Positions 24,590-35,367 of a DNA stretch of 64,000 nt are shown here, one piece after another. The notes beneath the pieces were generated by a model that made no database searches, was not told where the DNA came from, and saw nothing but the letters and a program-made list of their open reading frames with translations. The stretch covers positions 62,001-126,000 of the forward strand of contig JAMKCH010087972.1 of the NCBI GenBank assembly GCA_023653785.1, given 5' to 3'. Every line of letters begins with the position of its first letter. Positions within the stretch are counted from its first letter, which is position 1. Both the position numbers and the translations under genes were made by a program. The DNA is from Ophioderma brevispina. Taxonomy: Eukaryota; Echinodermata; Ophiuroidea; Amphilepidida; Ophiodermatidae.

Positions 24590-27500
24590 TCTAGAAATGA
24601 TAATAGACAGGGAAGGAAATGATAGTGGTTCTACCGGTACAATTTGCGGAACAACAGGCTTCAAGAATGTGAAGTTCCACCAAACGAGATCTAGTTGTGG
24701 AACCAGTTCATCGCAGCCATCCCCCCCCCCCCCCCCCCCCCCCCCCCCCTTGCGCTCCCTGAAGGCAGACGTTAAGTCGAACCAGTCGGCGCACCAAAAA
24801 AAAGAGGCTAGGAGGCCGGATTAAACCCACAGCTTTTCGAGTCGGCAGGCAAGAGCCTTTTATCACAAAAGAAAGACCAGAGAAGAAGCCTACCTAAATT
24901 GCAGAAGCCGTGATGTCAAGGATTCATAAATCTGCCGAAGCCCTCTTAAGACTCAATCTGGAAATACCTTGATGAGCAGCTTATGAAGGAATTACAAAAT
25001 GAAAATAGGCGAATCCACAATGAGCAATTAACCATTCTGGAGAATTATGCTACAAGAGACTCTTAGACTGATTTGGAGTTAAACCAGCAGTCTCCAAGAA
25101 AGAATGATAAGAAACAGCAATGCTCAAACAAAAACAACAACAAAAACTAAGGCGATTGAAGAGAAAGACACCAAGCGCCAAAACAAACAAGCCCTGAGAG
25201 ATGGAAAACAAGGTGCACTAAGCTAATTTGAAAAAAGGATTTCCTTAAGCTCGTGAGCTTACACAACAAAGAAGGAAACTAGAGAGGAAAATCAAAGAAA
25301 GGAAAAGTGCAGCAAAGAAGCAGCACCAATTCGACAAAATCCAAACAAATTGCGAAATTACTGAATGAAAACAAACAAGATCCCTTCCTTCAGCAAAACA
25401 GCTACAGAGAAGTTTTTCAAAAATATCAACAGTTACATAAACACGCAAACTACAAATACCACCCTCTAAGGGCATGAAGAGACCACCAAGCCAACCAATG
25501 CATTCAACACTAAACTATCCAGTCTGGCAGAGTTAAACAGCTATCTTCAGCAAAAGAAGAAATGCCAGTGCTCCAGACAAATCGATCCCCATACATAGTG
25601 TGGGCAGAAATGCCCTAGAACAAACCAGGCCACTACATGAAGTATTTGCAATCATGGAGAACAGAGCCGCATACTGTGAGCTGGGGGGGGGGGTGGGGGG
25701 GGGGGATGAGAACGGGAGACACCGTTCTTATATCCAAAGAGGAGTACACTATATAGTGATCCTCCTGCTTCAGGCCATCACACTGAAGAATTTTAGTGGT
25801 ACCTCGGAACGGGTACTCTCGCTCAAAGAACCATCAACTACTTGACAGAAAAACTAACATATCACCAATCCAGTCACAACATGGCCGGACCTGCAAAAAA
25901 TGCATTACTGTACCACACAAACCTGGTGCAGTTGGCTTTAGAGTGGATCATGTTCCAGACCCACATTCGGAAGATCATATTTAAATATTATAACTTCATT
26001 AATAATTTAAGATGTTTATGGTTTAAAACTCTATCACGTGATTAAATAATAGTTCAACTATGCAGCGAGAAATCGGCGCCATCCGTAAAGAGTATCCCTA
26101 AGCAACGGCCCACCAGTAAAAATAGTTCGTTTTTCAGAAGTTACTATTACGGCTTCAGAGGGTACTATTTACGGCCTTAATTCGCGTGATTACTCGTTCG
26201 CGTCGCGCATCTGATTGCGCGTAGTGGACTGCATCTACCACTTCATCATCAGAGATTGCATGTTTGACGTGAAAATTTATTGAAATAAAAATGCACCAAA
26301 AAACTAATTTTTTCATTGTAAAACTGGAAATTTATTAATGCAAGTATATAAAACAAATAGAAAAATACTGACTCTATTCTAGTCTCTGGTTTAAAAACTA
26401 TGGTCCCTCGGTGGAATACTATTTGTGCTATTTTGCTTCGGGGCTATGTGTATACTATGATGACACTGTTGTATGTGTCAAAACAAATGGAGGACAACTG
26501 CTCTGGATACAGTGCATGTAGGAGTATTCCAGGCTCCCCACTCTCCTGCATCCTGTTCTTAGCCGTCTTCAATCGGTGTCTGATCTCCAGACCAGTCCAA
26601 AAACCTCGGGTACTGCATGGAGTGGATCTAACATCATATCATCTGCCAAAGTATACGCAGATGACCGACCCTCGTAGCTAGGAGCCAGGATGCCAAGAAC
26701 GCTGTAATACTGAGCACTTGAACAACTTCCTCGAAAGGACACGGACCATGAAAGCCAAACCAAGCAAATGTAAGTATCATGCCATGAAGAGATTTGTCCA
26801 CAACGCAGAACAAAAGCGACAATGAAGATAAAACGCAAATGTGGCATACGATCCCGGCCTAGAAATGGACGGACAGCAGAGTGCTTATATACACAGTCAC
26901 CCATGCGTTTCTGGACCTGAAGGACAATAAAATCAGAGACATGGTATGCACAAAGATGACAGAAATGCTTCAAACAACCAAGTCAACTCAGCGCGTGGGC
27001 CTATGAAGCTATGAAATATACAATAATGCTATGTACCCAAACTGACGTGGGAGTTAACCATCTATAACTATACACTATACTAACGTTGAAAACTCTGGAA
27101 GCACTTGCACCAAATACCTGAAGCAATGAGCAGGTACAAGCAGATGCACCACCACCAGCGCTCTGTACAGAGCAGGAAACCAATCAGTCAAAAGCAAGTA
27201 ACTAAGTCCCATCGAAAACAAAAAAACAAAAAAAAAAAAAAAAAAAGACTCTAAAGATGGAAGTACACGGACACTTTACGATATGCATGGAAAGAAAAAG
27301 ACGAAGCCAGAAGGAATGGTATAAAAGAATTAGAACAGAAAGAACGGCAATTCTAAATGAAATGGCTGAAGGTCAGGACGGATAGAGCCGGTCTTGGGTC
27401 CAAAAAGAACCAAGATGATCAAAGACAGAGGTCATCAAGAACAAAAGGACAAATTGCCTTCACCGCGGACTATAAAATTAAGATGTGATGAGGAAGACAT

Positions 27501-28070
27501 GTTTGTCTACCTTTATGGATGTGCGAAACAAGGGCAGTGGTTGAACGGGGAGTCTGTCATGCATGTCGACACCTCCTGGGCGCCAGAGCTGCTGTCCTCC
27601 ACATTCAAGCCCAATTCATGATCACCTTCCATCCCCTGCCAACCCCTGTCATCCTCGTCATTGTAAATTGTCCACATCCTCAAACGGTTGTAGCCTACTC
27701 TTTTACAAAGCGGGAAGAACACTTGGCGCCATGACCAACACTGAAAAGCAATCTCTACAGGTCTGGCCCGTACATCGTAGAGGCAATCAGAAAAAAACAT
27801 CGCACCTGAGAAGGAACTCATCTCTACAACAGCCTTTCACAGATATCACCATATTTCTTACCAAAAACAAAGACGCTGATCATCATAGAGCTAACAGTCC
27901 CTATAGAAAAGAACCTATCCAATGTTACATACTACTTTCCAATAGAAGTAGGAAGCAGAGGTTTTGCAATCATCAGTCAACAAATGCCGGACATCCTTGG
28001 GGCATCATAAAGGAAAGAGAAAGGCATATAACCGATGAAAGCAGCCAAAATGCACTCAGAACGCGAAAAC
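24590..28070 (+). pseudogene. Decayed non-LTR retrotransposon of the restriction-like-endonuclease type
   Basis: Translation in shifting frames gives, in order, a charged glutamine/lysine-rich region (24900-25450), reverse-transcriptase pieces and a C-terminal endonuclease piece. The RT motif SIPGSPLSCILFLAVFN lies near 26520-26575, with a YADD-like catalytic box at about 26650. At 27879-28031 the frame reads IIIELTVPIEKNL and then PIEVGSRGFAI, matching the restriction-like endonuclease fragment at 42888-43370. Many stops and frameshifts show it is dead. A 27-C run (24720-24748) and a poly-A run (27228-27246) interrupt it. Exact borders are uncertain. Confidence 0.65.
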
Positions 28071-28744
28071 TATGAATCTGGTCAGCAGAAGCTCAAAGGT
28101 GTTCAGACAGATGAGCTACAAGCAAATCAGCAATATGCTCTGAGGGAAGTGAGAATGGTTGAGCGCTCACAAACCCAGGAATTACCCGCCAAGTCTGGTC
28201 CCAAATTTCCAGAGACTTTAGAACACACTAATCTAGAGATACTGCATAGGTGAATTTTCCCTATTAAGTCACCTTCACAGATAGGGCGATATATTCAGGA
28301 GTGCTTGTATCTTGAAACGGATAAAACTAGGCTCCGAAGGTGACAGTGCTGGTGTTCTACCAATAAACCTATTCCTGCGGCAGGTTTTAGCCCGACTTTG
28401 CATCTAAAATCTATATCATTTGATTTGTTTGAAAAAAAATGACAATTTTACATTTAATATCAACCATCACCGACTTTAGCATGCTAGTTTAGACATATAT
28501 CTATCTGATTACATACTCCTATTTCAAACAATTTCAAAGATGGTAACAACGCGAAATCCAACAAAAATGTACCTTGACCAAAATCTATTTACACTTCTTT
28601 CATAGTGGTCATTCGAAGTCAGTTGAGTTGCTAAAAAGAAAATAAGCAATATTTGTGTGACCTGCGCTTTGACTGTTTAAAAGGTGTATAGGCACGTTCA
28701 GCTGGTCCTGACGATTAAAAAAGTAAACCTTTGGTAATCCAAGG

Positions 28745-29890
28745 TGATTGAGGAATTTTCTTTCTATTGATTCTGACTACATAAGGAGGGGATGGGATAA
28801 GGGTAACTACACGGGCATGGTTGTGTTGAACTTGCAAAAAGCATTCGACACAGTGCACCACAAAATTCTCTTGATTAAATTGAGGGCTCTTTGTATGGCT
28901 GCAGATTCTATGAAGTGGTTTGACTCGTAACTTACTGGCAGAAGGCAGGTCGTTGACATAAATGGAGCCCCCATTCATCACCTAAAGAGATCACGTGTGG
29001 TGTGCCCCAAGGCTCAATCTTGGGGCCTTTGCTGTTCCTTATTTATGTCAACGATATGGTTTCTGCTGTTGACTGTAAACTGGTTCTTTACGCTGATGAC
29101 TCGGCTCTGATGGTTTCGCACAGGGAAGTTTCTGTCATTCAGGATCGACTCAGTTCAGCCCTTGCGGTGATTAACGAGTAGTTGATTGATAATAGATTGG
29201 CTCTTCATCTCGGCAAAACTGAGTCTATCCTGTATGGACCGAGATGTAGGCTTGTGAAACACTCAGAGCTGAAGATCAAAATGTCATGATACTATTATTA
29301 CTCCCGAAACTGAAATCAAATATCTTGGGCTGGATCTTGATCAATCATTAAGTGGTGAAATAACTGGTAACAAGGTAATTTGGAAGGCAAACAGTAGACT
29401 AAAGTTCATCAGGCGAAAAAGTCGGTATTTAAATCAGTACACCAAGAAATTGTTGGTTTGTGCTCTTATACAATGTCATTTCGATTATGGTTGTTCCATT
29501 TGGTATCCAGCTTTAACGAATCAGACCAAACAAAAGCTTCAAGTTTCCTAAAACAAGATCATCATGAACATTTTTCAACTTGTCCCCTAGATCACATATT
29601 GGTGCTAGTGAATTTTGCAGTATTAACTGGCTTCCTGGTTCTTTAAGAGTCTCGCAAATAATGATTAATCAGGTTTTTTGTATTTTAAATGGTAAAAGCC
29701 CAGCCTATCTCCTGGATAGTGTAATAAAGGCTGTGGATGTCCATAACTACTCTACCAGGTCAGGGCCTATCGCCCTTCACAAAATTCGCAGGGGTACTAA
29801 TGGGCAAAAAACTTTTGCCTTTTCAAGGCCTCTAATCAACCTTTTTGTAGCGGCGGGGAACAACCAGCGGACCAGATGGCGTTCGCCATA
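28745..29890 (+). pseudogene. Decayed CR1/Jockey-like LINE, reverse transcriptase to C-terminus
   Basis: RT motifs appear in order: LNLQKAFDTVHHKILL (motif A, about 28828), GVPQGSILGPLLFLIYVNDM (motif B, about 28998) and LYADDSALM (motif C, about 29087). The typical C-terminal region follows: HFDYG, RSHIGASEFCSINWLPGS, QVFCILNGKSP and VHNYSTR (29470-29770). A stop follows WFDS (28928), a frameshift lies near 28985 and further stops and shifts follow, so it is inactive. The endonuclease domain is missing (5' truncated), as is usual for LINE copies. Confidence 0.85.
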
Positions 29891-30054
29891 GATGCAATGA
29901 AAATCAGCTAAGACAGGATCAACATGATTCTTATAGCCCACATTGGCCCAAGTTATGTGAAGTGCATAATCCATGGTTATTAAGCTTCCATATTTGCCAT
30001 TTACCAGTTCATTAGTCACCTGACATCTCTGATGACTGTGATGAGGTTCGGTCA

Positions 30055-30318
30055 TTCAGTGACCCTGGGTCACTGGTGACCCTGATGAATTCAGCATTCT
30101 GTACGGAATAAAGCCCATGTCCACATGTGTTTTCTGTAAAGACTTCTGTATTCATCAGGGTCACAAGCGCCCCAAGCTTTAGTGACCCTGGGTCACTGGA
30201 CTGATGTCCCTGATTTACTCAGTAGTCTTCACAGTATTAGTATGCTTACATGCAGCTAGCACTTTATTCCATTAGACTGCTGAATTCATTGGAATCACCA
30301 GTGACCCGGGGCCACTAA
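30055..30318. mobile_element. Foldback element with GTGACCC-rich ends
   Basis: The sequence from 30055 rightward resembles the reverse complement from 30318 leftward. Shared blocks: AGTGACCCTGGGTCACTGGT, CTGATGAATTCAGCA-like, GGAATAAAG and a second copy of AGTGACCCTGGGTCACTGG near 30180. Non-coding. Confidence 0.65.
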
Positions 30319-30334
30319 ACGACCACACTTGTTA

Positions 30335-30560
30335 GGGTTTAAGTTATGGGTCAGGGTTATAGTAATGGATTAGGGTTATAGTTATGGCTTGGTAAGGGTT
30401 AGAGTTGCGCCTTAGGGTTAGCGATAACTTAGGCTTAGAGTTGACTAGTCTAAGCCAAGGCAGGGTTGAGATTAGAGTTATTGGTCAAAATTAGGGATTA
30501 GGGTAAGGGTCAAAGTAAGGGTAAGGGTTAGTGTTGGGATCAAGGTTAAGCCTAGTCCTA
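30335..30560 (+). repeat. Degenerate TTAGGG-like array
   Basis: Imperfect TTAGGGTTA, AAGGGTTAG and TAGGGTAAGGG units repeat over about 225 bp. They resemble the animal telomere repeat in diverged, interstitial form. Confidence 0.5.
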
Positions 30561-31142
30561 GGTTGCTCTGACTAGACACTCCATATTGGGTTGTGGTCGT
30601 GTTTCGCGTGGGCTATGACGTGTCAAGCTAGGTTAAGCCTAGGATTAACTCATTTTGTTCCTACTTACTGCATCAAAATGACAGTTAATGTCATACATGC
30701 ATGAGACTTCTTCTATGTCATGTATGGTATACTTTTATCCCAGACTAAATCAGACTAAATCAGCGTAATGTGAACCGATTTTAAATCTATGATTTTAACA
30801 CAGGAAATGTAAATGGAAGCAGTGCATCTCCACTGTACATAAAATCAATAAAGGTGCTGAATTTTGATCTTTGCTCACACTCGCATTTTTTAAAAATTCA
30901 GCCTTACCATTCCTGAAGAGGTTGCAAGGCCTCTGCAGCAAAATTAGGTGAAATCTGTGTCTTATACACAGCAAAATACCTAAAATCTCTGCAATTACAG
31001 CTTCAAAATACCCATAATCTAATGATTCACTGCTGTTTCTTAGCATCACAGTGTATTTTCGAATCAGACGACAATTTCAGAGCGATTCATTGGGTTCAAA
31101 GGTCAAATTAGACTCCTCACCAACCGCTAATCACACCTCTAA

Positions 31143-31350
31143 TTAAAGGGATTAGCAGCGATTTGCTAATGCGAAACATCGAAAAATCACCAAAATTCAT
31201 ATTTATATATATATTGGTTACTGGCATGGATATGCAAACATAACCTGCAAGTGGTTGGCTTGAATCCGTGTATTAAAGACAATGCAGTATCTGATTCTTT
31301 AATTTCTAATTTAATCAAAATTCCGACTTGAGATCAAAAAAGCCTTGATG
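31143..31350 (+). mobile_element. Partial copy of the TTTAAAGGGATTAGC MITE
   Basis: It begins TTAAAGGGATTAGCAGCGAT and matches the reverse complement of 48525-48736, including CATGGATATGC, ACCTGCAAGTGGTTG, GTGTATTAAAGACAA and CCGACTTGAGATCAAAAA. Only one end is recognisable. Confidence 0.72.
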
Positions 31351-31777
31351 AGGAAAGATGAACAATTTGAGCCCATTTTTAAAGAAATCGGTGCAATATT
31401 TAAGATTTAACCTTTTGTGATGACCTTTGACATTTGACGATTTTTGTGTTATATCTCCATAACCATAAGTTGTAAGTAGTACAAACTATACCTTTTTTTA
31501 ATCCTTGTAACAAGACAAACACTTTGGTTACCTTTTTACAGCAGTCCAAGCATTTTTCATTTTTTACCCCTGTATTATGAATTTTCCCCCTCCTGGATTC
31601 CGCCCACACTTTCTCGAGGATCACCCCCGCTAAATTTGTTCATTAACCTTCACAGAAGGCAAATCAACTGAGAAATGATGCTCTGCTCTCCACGGTCACG
31701 GAATTGCCCCAAATGACCCTACTAAGAGGCTCCCGCATCATACACTGCAAACAAACTAGTGCACGAGATACTGGTGC

Positions 31778-32078
31778 TTAAAGGTCCCAGGAAATGAGAT
31801 GATAAACCTACTCCAAATCTTTACGGGACATTCCATTCCAATAAACAGGGCCAGAAAAAAATACACTACCAGTGACATCATTAGTGAAACTATTGATTTT
31901 CAGTCAGTGTCATGAATAGATTCACACCAGTCACCTGCAATTTTCTATTACTCACTGAAAAATCAATAGTTTCACTAATGATGTCATCACCAACCCAAAT
32001 ATTGAATGCTTTCTAGTCCCTCCTTGTAGACTTGACACAAACCACATCATTTCTATTTGCATTTCCTGGGACCTTTAA
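31778..32078. mobile_element. MITE with TTAA ends (family TTAAAGGTCCCAGG), 301 bp
   Basis: Ends are TTAAAGGTCCCAGGAAATG and CATTTCCTGGGACCTTTAA, a perfect 19-bp terminal inverted repeat. A second, internal inverted repeat (GACATCATTAGTGAAACTAT, about 31873, against its complement near 31960) makes it almost fully foldable. Confidence 0.88.
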
Positions 32079-32844
32079 TACTGATGCATGGGGTTGTTTT
32101 GAAAGCAGCAACAATCTGGATAGCCAAAGTTTTCGTTCAGAGCGATTTACTACGATATTCAAATGAAAGGAGCTTTTTCGAAGCCATTCACTTGCACGTT
32201 ACCAAGCTAACCCGGAAATAAGTACCTAGCGTTGGAGGTGTGTGCATTTCTCAATTGCTGATTGGCTGAAAGTCGTACGATACGATGTAATGTGCTTTTG
32301 AATATCTATGCCGTGTGCAGCTGGGTCTGTCATCGGAACAGGTCCAGTGTTCTATCATGGCTATCCACAAGGCTTTTATACATGTACATAGATATTTGAT
32401 ACAGGCGTGAGTCCCTACTTCTCTACCGTCTATGGTTGACCGTAAAATGAACCGGTGGTTGACAACGGGTGAATCCCTACGATTGTAGACAATCAGAGAA
32501 ACATTCTTGTTTCCAGTTCTGGTGTATAAACTTTGCTGAAAGTTTTACTGAAATTTCAGGGTTCGGTATTTGCCGGCAAAATTGTTCTTTTTTTCAGCAA
32601 AATGACAAAAGCTAAAAAACCCGGGTTTTGCCAGTTTTTGCCTGTTTAAACCGGGAAATACTGGAAAAGCAGATAAAACTAATAGAATATGAAGTCAGAT
32701 AAATAATAGAAGTAATGCTGACCGCCGGAGAACACAAAAACGCAACTTCCAATGAATCACTGAACACAGTTGTATTCAACAATTACACCCGTGACAAAAA
32801 TAACCATTATATGTACATGAAGACATGAAGTTTTTAATACATGG
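32079..32844. other. No recognisable gene
   Basis: AT-rich sequence without open frames or clear repeats. Confidence 0.4.
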
Positions 32845-33399
32845 TACTATATTCAATGATTTGACATGAATGGCAAATGGTTTAAAATGTTCATTTAGCA
32901 AATTGAAACTAGTATGGAACATAAATAAATGAAAATGATAACACAATCAATCATAAAGGCAATAATGAATAAGGTTTTCATAAAAGCAATAATAACACAT
33001 TTTTTTTGAAGAGCACCCACCCCCAATTTTCCAAAAAAAAATAGATTTTTGCAAAGTTGCATTGGTAACTGGCTAGTAAACTATACCTGTAAATGGTTAA
33101 TGTCTATGTGTCGTAAACGGAGGAATTTTGTAATTAGAACAATTAATATCGCGGGTCCAGAAAATAATTAACGGCTGCTGGAAACCGTCTTCAATATGAA
33201 AATAGCCGGGAAACAGCGCAATGTACGTATCTACGCTCATCCATTAGTGGTTTCATTGGTTCAGACAGGTCAAGTTAGAAGTCATTTTTTTGCGAGGTGG
33301 CACTATTTTATAATGGACGGACAGAATTTTTGGCGTTTCCAGCCCCGCCGCCAAATCTGGGATCTCGATTCAGTTTACAAAATCGCTTCTTTATGACAA

Positions 33400-33694
33400 G
33401 CCCGTTAGTCGCTTGCAAGTCGAGCCCCCGAAGGGGGCGAGACTTGCAAGCGACTAACGGGCGAACCACGCCTGAACAAGACACATTATTTCTCATAATG
33501 TCCTACTTCTTATTCTTTAATTAACATAAACGTCGAGCAAAAAAGAAAGCTAAAACCTTTAAAATATGTTGCGTCTTCTGTACATTTTCATGATATTTAG
33601 CTATGATTTAATTCATTTTCTTTACAAATAAAAACACTTTAATGCCCACGTTTGCTTATATGGTCGTTGTAAAAGTCTAGACTTTATTGAAAGG
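33400..33694 (+). mobile_element. Hairpin element, second copy, cut by the gap
   Basis: 33400-33462 is a hairpin with 30-bp arms and a GAA loop. Arms start GCCCGTTAGTCGCTTGCAAG and the sequence around the loop is GCCCCC-GAA-GGGGGC. The outer arm part of the 20294 copy is absent on the left, so it is truncated or a shorter variant. The tail matches 20443-20643. Confidence 0.82.
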
Positions 33695-33714
33695 NNNNNN
33701 NNNNNNNNNNNNNN
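33695..33714. other. Assembly gap (20 N)
   Basis: Twenty consecutive N. Real length unknown. Confidence 1.
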
Positions 33715-34267
33715 TACTATATTCAATGATTTGACATGAATGGCAAATGGTTTAAAATGTTCATTTAGCAAATTGAAACTAGTATGGAACATAAATAAAT
33801 GAAAATGATAACACAATCAATCATAAAGGCAATAATGAATAAGGTTTTCATAAAAGCAATAATAACACATTTTTTTTGAAGAGCACCCACCCCCAATTTT
33901 CCAAAAAAAAATAGATTTTTGCAAAGTTGCATTGGTAACTGGCTAGTAAACTATACCTGTAAATGGTTAATGTCTATGTGTCGTAAACGGAGGAATTTTG
34001 TAATTAGAACAATTAATATCGCGGGTCCAGAAAATAATTAACGGCTGCTGGAAACCGTCTTCAATATGAAAATAGCCGGGAAACAGCGCAATGTACGTAT
34101 CTACGCTCATCCATTAGTGGTTTCATTGGTTCAGACAAGTCAAGTTAGAAGTCATTTTTGTGAGGTGGCACTATTTTATAATGGACGGACAGAATTTTTG
34201 GCGTTTCCAGCCCCGCCGCCAAATCTGGGATCTCGATTCAGTTTACAAAATCGCTTCTTTATGACAA

Positions 34268-35367
34268 ATATGCACTTTTGAATACTACCGTTAGCAGGTA
34301 TAGTTTACTAGACAATTACAACACAACTGTACAAAAATTGGGGGCGCTCTTCAAAAATATGCTTTTATTGCTTTAATGATCATTGTGCATATGATAGTAT
34401 GCTTGGTCTATTAAATTTAAAGACATGGTTTCTCTTTTGCATTTTTGTTATTACACTAAGGAAAATTATATACAATATAATTGGTTTTAATGAAAAAGGA
34501 AAGATTATCGTCCTTAAGTGTTTTGACCTGACCAAAAATATCCTCCTACTTTACCATATTAGTTTAAAAATGGTAACTTTTCGCGCAATTCATGCGCATT
34601 TGGTTCTAATTTCCAATACATTTACCGAATTTAGGTTCTAAATGACAAACATTTTAGTGCGCTTTGCGCCCATAATACTAGTAACATATCGTTGAGTAAA
34701 AAAAAGTGCAATAAGGTGGTTATGTGCAAGGCTGCCATGTGATACATCTGTGTACTGCATGTATTAGAATAACTCAATTTATCTTTCCTTTGGCTCATTT
34801 CAAGAGCCACTGACCAAAGACTTGGCATAATAGTATGTTTGATGGGAATTTCTGACAAATGGCAACTATTGCACTTCCGATCTTCTTGCATTCACAGGAC
34901 GATATATTGTCATCAAAACCTGTTTCACTCATAAATATCCATCAACACCATCCCCATGTCAACAACAAATTTACGCCACTGGACCCCCTATCAAGTTTCG
35001 TCGGGCCCACCCCTCAAGGCCATTGCAATGTCCCTCTTTGATTATATTGCAAAATTGTGTTTATATCACACCACAGATTTTAGTAAATTGACCGGGCAAA
35101 TACGTTTTTATTACAATCTACCAATTGTTGAGAATTTTTTTAAATATTTTTTGGGGTTTGTGAGGTATAATTTTCTCGATTATTTATATAATACGTTTCA
35201 TCGAGATTACAGACATTATCATAAAGCTAAGATTTGTACATTTGCGGCAACACCTTAAAACATTTCGCTTGTAACTTTTCCTAGCATATCGTTGCTTAAG
35301 TTAGTGTCTTGTACGCCTCTGGTATTTGCAGAGTGATTACCAATGCTTCTGGTATTGCACAAAATAT
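34268..35367. other. Non-coding region 3' of the receptor gene
   Basis: No coding gene was recognised. On the minus strand a possible AATAAA polyadenylation signal lies near 35106 (TTTATT on +), about 260 bp after the receptor stop. This is weak evidence because the motif is common in AT-rich DNA. Confidence 0.35.

Larger units (their letters stand above)
32845..34267 (+). repeat. Near-identical direct duplication flanking the assembly gap
   Basis: 32845-33399 and 33715-34267 are about 550 bp and differ at only a few positions (for example CAGACAGG/CAGACAAG and one shortened T run). Copy 1 ends at GACAA and goes straight into the hairpin element (33400). Copy 2 continues past GACAA into ordinary sequence. 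This looks like two haplotypes or two read contigs joined over the gap, one with and one without the insertion. Confidence 0.85.

Noticed and set aside
34859..35258. Possible exon(s) downstream of the receptor gene
   Set aside because: Short frames with no family similarity and no convincing splice context.
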